From contig NZ_JAGIPG010000001.1 of the NCBI RefSeq assembly GCF_017877055.1, forward strand, positions 744,001 through 808,000: 64,000 nucleotides of DNA, written 5' to 3'. The stretch's first letter is position 1. Every line of letters starts with the position of its first letter. The notes under the pieces are model-generated. The model was given only the letters and a program-made list of their open reading frames with translations, did no database searches and was not told the origin of the DNA. The translations under genes were made by a program, and so were the position numbers. Origin of the DNA: Neorhizobium galegae. GTDB lineage: Bacteria; Pseudomonadota; Alphaproteobacteria; Rhizobiales; Rhizobiaceae. This document shows, in pieces, positions 62,290 through 64,000 of the stretch.

Positions 62290-62598
62290 TCAGAGGCATT
62301 TGCGTTCCAGGCCATGCGCGTTGCTGCGGCGGTAGCGGCTGACATCGCCATAGGCCTGGCTACGGGAGACGCCGATATCCTTCAACTGATCGTCGGTCAG
62401 CTCGAGCAGCGCCAGCCGGTTCCGGTGCTGGCGGAGTTTTCTGGCTATGGCGGCGACCAGGCGGTGCAAGGGCGAGGGTTCGACGGCTGTTTCAACGTCG
62501 GTTGTGGGGGCCTGATGCTCCGCGATGGGCGGCAGTTCCAAGACAAGGTGATAGCGTTCCGATGCGCGGTCAAAGACCGCCCGGTTCTCGTTCTTCAT
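62290..62598 (-). CDS. DUF1127 domain protein
   Basis: 102 aa. The C-terminal part carries the DUF1127 motif: LALLELTDDQLKDIGVSRSQ then AYGDVSRYRR, an Arg-rich RNA-binding type segment. It has about 45 extra N-terminal residues compared with the short rhizobial DUF1127 proteins, which act in phosphate and carbon metabolism by RNA binding. AGGAGA precedes ATG 62598. A hairpin GCCGGCC/GGCCGGC (62619-62639) lies in the leader. Confidence 0.85.
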   Translation of the reverse strand: MKNENRAVFDRASERYHLVLELPPIAEHQAPTTDVETAVEPSPLHRLVAAIARKLRQHRNRLALLELTDDQLKDIGVSRSQAYGDVSRYRRSNAHGLERKCL

Positions 62599-62645
62599 GA
62601 TCTTTCTCCTGGTGGGATGCCGGCCGATCCGCGGCCGGCGTTCAG

Positions 62646-62670
62646 GAGGCGGGCGGCTGCCGCCCGCCTC
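62646..62670 (-). terminator. hairpin after Cys-rich gene
   Basis: 11-bp stem GAGGCGGGCGG (62646-62656) with CCGCCCGCCTC (62660-62670), 3-base loop. It lies 31 bases beyond the 53-aa gene stop on the minus strand. There is no T-run, so termination is unproven. Confidence 0.5.
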
Positions 62671-62700
62671 GTTGTCCGTTGTTTACTTGCTGGATGCCAT

Positions 62701-62862
62701 TTACTTATTGGTTGCCTGGGCGCTGCGGGTCGCGACTTCCGCTTCCCGCAGCGCTTCGGCACATTCCTCGCAGCAGACTTCGACCGTCTTGCCGCCGATC
62801 TTCACTGCAATCCGGGTCGAATCGAGTTCGCAGTCGCAGGCGGCGCAGGTATTCTCTTTCAT
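62701..62862 (-). CDS. 53-aa Cys-rich, probably metal-binding protein
   Basis: Frame of 53 codons plus TAA, start MKENTCAACDCELDSTRIAV, later KTVEVCCEECAEAL. Six Cys in CxxCxC and CCxxC form a likely zinc or heavy-metal site, like YHS/TRASH-type knuckles. GGGAGAAG eight bases before ATG 62862. Too short to have been called by a simple 60-aa cut-off. It lies between DUF1127 and an AraC regulator; a role in metal sensing or chaperoning is inference. Confidence 0.72.
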   Translation of the reverse strand: MKENTCAACDCELDSTRIAVKIGGKTVEVCCEECAEALREAEVATRSAQATNK

Positions 62863-62954
62863 GATGGCTTCTCCCGATGTGTACGTTGCAGGAGGAGAAG
62901 AGCATTTTATGGGGATGTTTCGCTGTCAGAATCTTTAGCGACTTTGCCGGCGCG

Positions 62955-63788
62955 CTATCTCAAGCCCGCAAATCGCTGGAACTCCGCCGGCGTGCGGCCA
63001 TAGGCCTGACGGAAGGCGGAAGAGAAGTGGCTGTGGCTCGAAAAGCCAAGTTCCAGCCCGAGCTCGGTTAGGTCGTCATAGGTGCCGAGTAGGTCGAGCG
63101 CCCTGGCCAGCCGCAGGCGAAGCTGGTAGCGGTAGAGCGGTGTGCCCTCCACTTGCTGGAAGACCTGGGTCAGATAGACCGGCGAGACGCCGGCCTCCCG
63201 GGCGATCTCGGCGAGGGTCCAGCGGCGTGCAAGATCGGAGGAGAGGGCGAGCTTGGCGCGGTCCACCAATTTCTGCCGCCCCGCACTGGCGGTCGCGGCG
63301 CGGGCGGTCCTGACCCCGACGGAGCGGCGCACCAGCGTCATGGCCAGCGTCTCGGCCTCTAATATCTCGGCGGCGCCGCGCATCAAACTGTGGCGTAGCA
63401 ATGCCACCAGCGCCTGGGCGCGCTCGTCGATCCTCAGCCGCTGCTTGTCGAAGACGAAGCGCGATCCCTTGGGGTTGCGGTGCTCGGCCGGGACCAGTTC
63501 CTCCAGCATCGCTTCGGGCACGTCCATGCTGAGGCATGAATCGCCGCCTTCGACCGGATGGCTGATCTGATAGGCCTCGTCGCAGTTGAAGAACAGGACC
63601 TGGTTGGCTTCCGCCACCGTATCGTCGCGGCCGACATGGCGCATGAAGACGCCGCGATAGGGAAAGACGAGGCTGGTCGCATGCGAGCATTCCTCATCGC
63701 TCCTGTGCCGGCATTCGCCGCTGCACACGACGTCGCGGACCTTGATCAGGTCCGTATCGAGGAGTTCCGTGACGGCGAGCTGGCTCAT
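62955..63788 (-). CDS. AraC-family transcriptional regulator
   Basis: 277 aa with a C-terminal double HTH: LAEIAREAGVSPVYLTQVFQ and GLELGFSSHSHFSSAFRQAY, then GRTPAEFQR. The N-terminal sensing domain has a Cys cluster (VVCSGECRHRSDEECSHATS) that could bind metal or respond to redox. It precedes the Cys-rich gene on the same strand with 92 bases between, so the two may be linked. Confidence 0.88.
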   Translation of the reverse strand: MSQLAVTELLDTDLIKVRDVVCSGECRHRSDEECSHATSLVFPYRGVFMRHVGRDDTVAEANQVLFFNCDEAYQISHPVEGGDSCLSMDVPEAMLEELVPAEHRNPKGSRFVFDKQRLRIDERAQALVALLRHSLMRGAAEILEAETLAMTLVRRSVGVRTARAATASAGRQKLVDRAKLALSSDLARRWTLAEIAREAGVSPVYLTQVFQQVEGTPLYRYQLRLRLARALDLLGTYDDLTELGLELGFSSHSHFSSAFRQAYGRTPAEFQRFAGLR

Positions 63789-63859
63789 GGAGGACCTTGG
63801 GATGCCTCTGAAGTATCGTGAGTTATATACTCTCCAACGTTACCTCAGGCCACCCGTTT

Positions 63860-64000
63860 CATGCCTTCAGCGCTTCGATCAACTCTGCCATATCCTCCGG
63901 CATCGGCGCCTCGAATTCCATCACCTCGCCGGTGCGGGGGTGTTCGAAGGCGAGCAGGAAGGCGTGCAGCGCCTGGCGCGGAAAGCGGTTGACGACGTCC
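63860..64000 (-). CDS. RluA-family pseudouridine synthase, C-terminal part
   Basis: The gene runs off the right edge; 46 residues and TGA (63862-63860) are inside. [35 protein letters not shown] and the final EALKA match the C-terminus of RluA/RluD-type enzymes, which modify uridines in rRNA or tRNA. The catalytic Asp lies outside the window. The 63789-63859 gap separates it from the AraC gene. Confidence 0.82.

Overview
The window looks like a piece of a Rhizobiaceae (alphaproteobacterial) chromosome in the Rhizobium/Agrobacterium/Sinorhizobium range. The reasons are high GC, dense operons with ATGA/TGATG overlaps, a RIME-type intergenic palindrome, EcfG-type general-stress promoters, a DUF1127 protein, a BTLCP-like protein, and a purA / rpoH / RluA-family pseudouridine synthase neighbourhood. 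I saw no rRNA, tRNA, CRISPR array, prophage or insertion sequence. Nearly all of it is ordinary coding sequence, cut at both ends (a C-terminal fragment at 1-102 and the C-terminus of a pseudouridine synthase at 63860-64000).

Layout. 0-6.3 kb: a hexuronate/sugar operon (mannonate dehydratase, CUT1 ABC importer, aldo/keto reductase, ATPase). 6.4-10 kb: an LLM flavin monooxygenase, an SDR lacking its catalytic residues, and an amidase, all on the minus strand. 10-14 kb: small envelope genes, a GDPD-like protein, DUF983, NDH-2 with a coupled 94-aa protein, and two tandem 24-aa membrane peptides. 14-18.4 kb: treZ-treY (trehalose from maltodextrin). 18.5-25.7 kb: a branched-chain 2-oxoacid dehydrogenase operon with acyl-CoA dehydrogenase and SDR. 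25.7-28.9 kb: DUF4087, a nucleotidyltransferase/metallophosphoesterase pair and three small stress-type genes. 29.1-32.9 kb: haem handling (HutX, IsdG-type monooxygenase, divergent HmuTUV). 33-43 kb: mixed housekeeping and stress genes (galE, ung, MhqO/MhqD-like pair, metallopeptidase, aldehyde dehydrogenase + RidA, L,D-transpeptidase, lytic transglycosylase, LtrA, GNAT). 43-51.2 kb: a LysR-controlled operon with SsuABC-type importer, cytosine-deaminase-like amidohydrolase, FAD oxidase, quinone reductase and a creatininase-family hydrolase. 51.4-55.5 kb: a divergent BTLCP protein, a chemoreceptor and a DMT exporter. 55.7-64 kb: purA, a large E/P-rich membrane protein, ddl, rpoH, DUF1127, a 53-aa Cys-rich protein, an AraC regulator and a pseudouridine synthase.

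The main theme beyond the gene list is regulatory. Eight sites matching the EcfG (general stress sigma) consensus, GGAAC-N17/18-GTT, lie just upstream of genes between 10 and 28.6 kb: the lipoprotein, ndh, the twin 24-aa peptides, treZY, the nucleotidyltransferase pair, and three small proteins at 27.9-28.8 kb. They link otherwise unrelated small genes into one likely stress regulon. A second regulatory signal is a 23-bp motif shared by the promoters of the transporter operon and of the creatininase gene, on both sides of the LysR gene.
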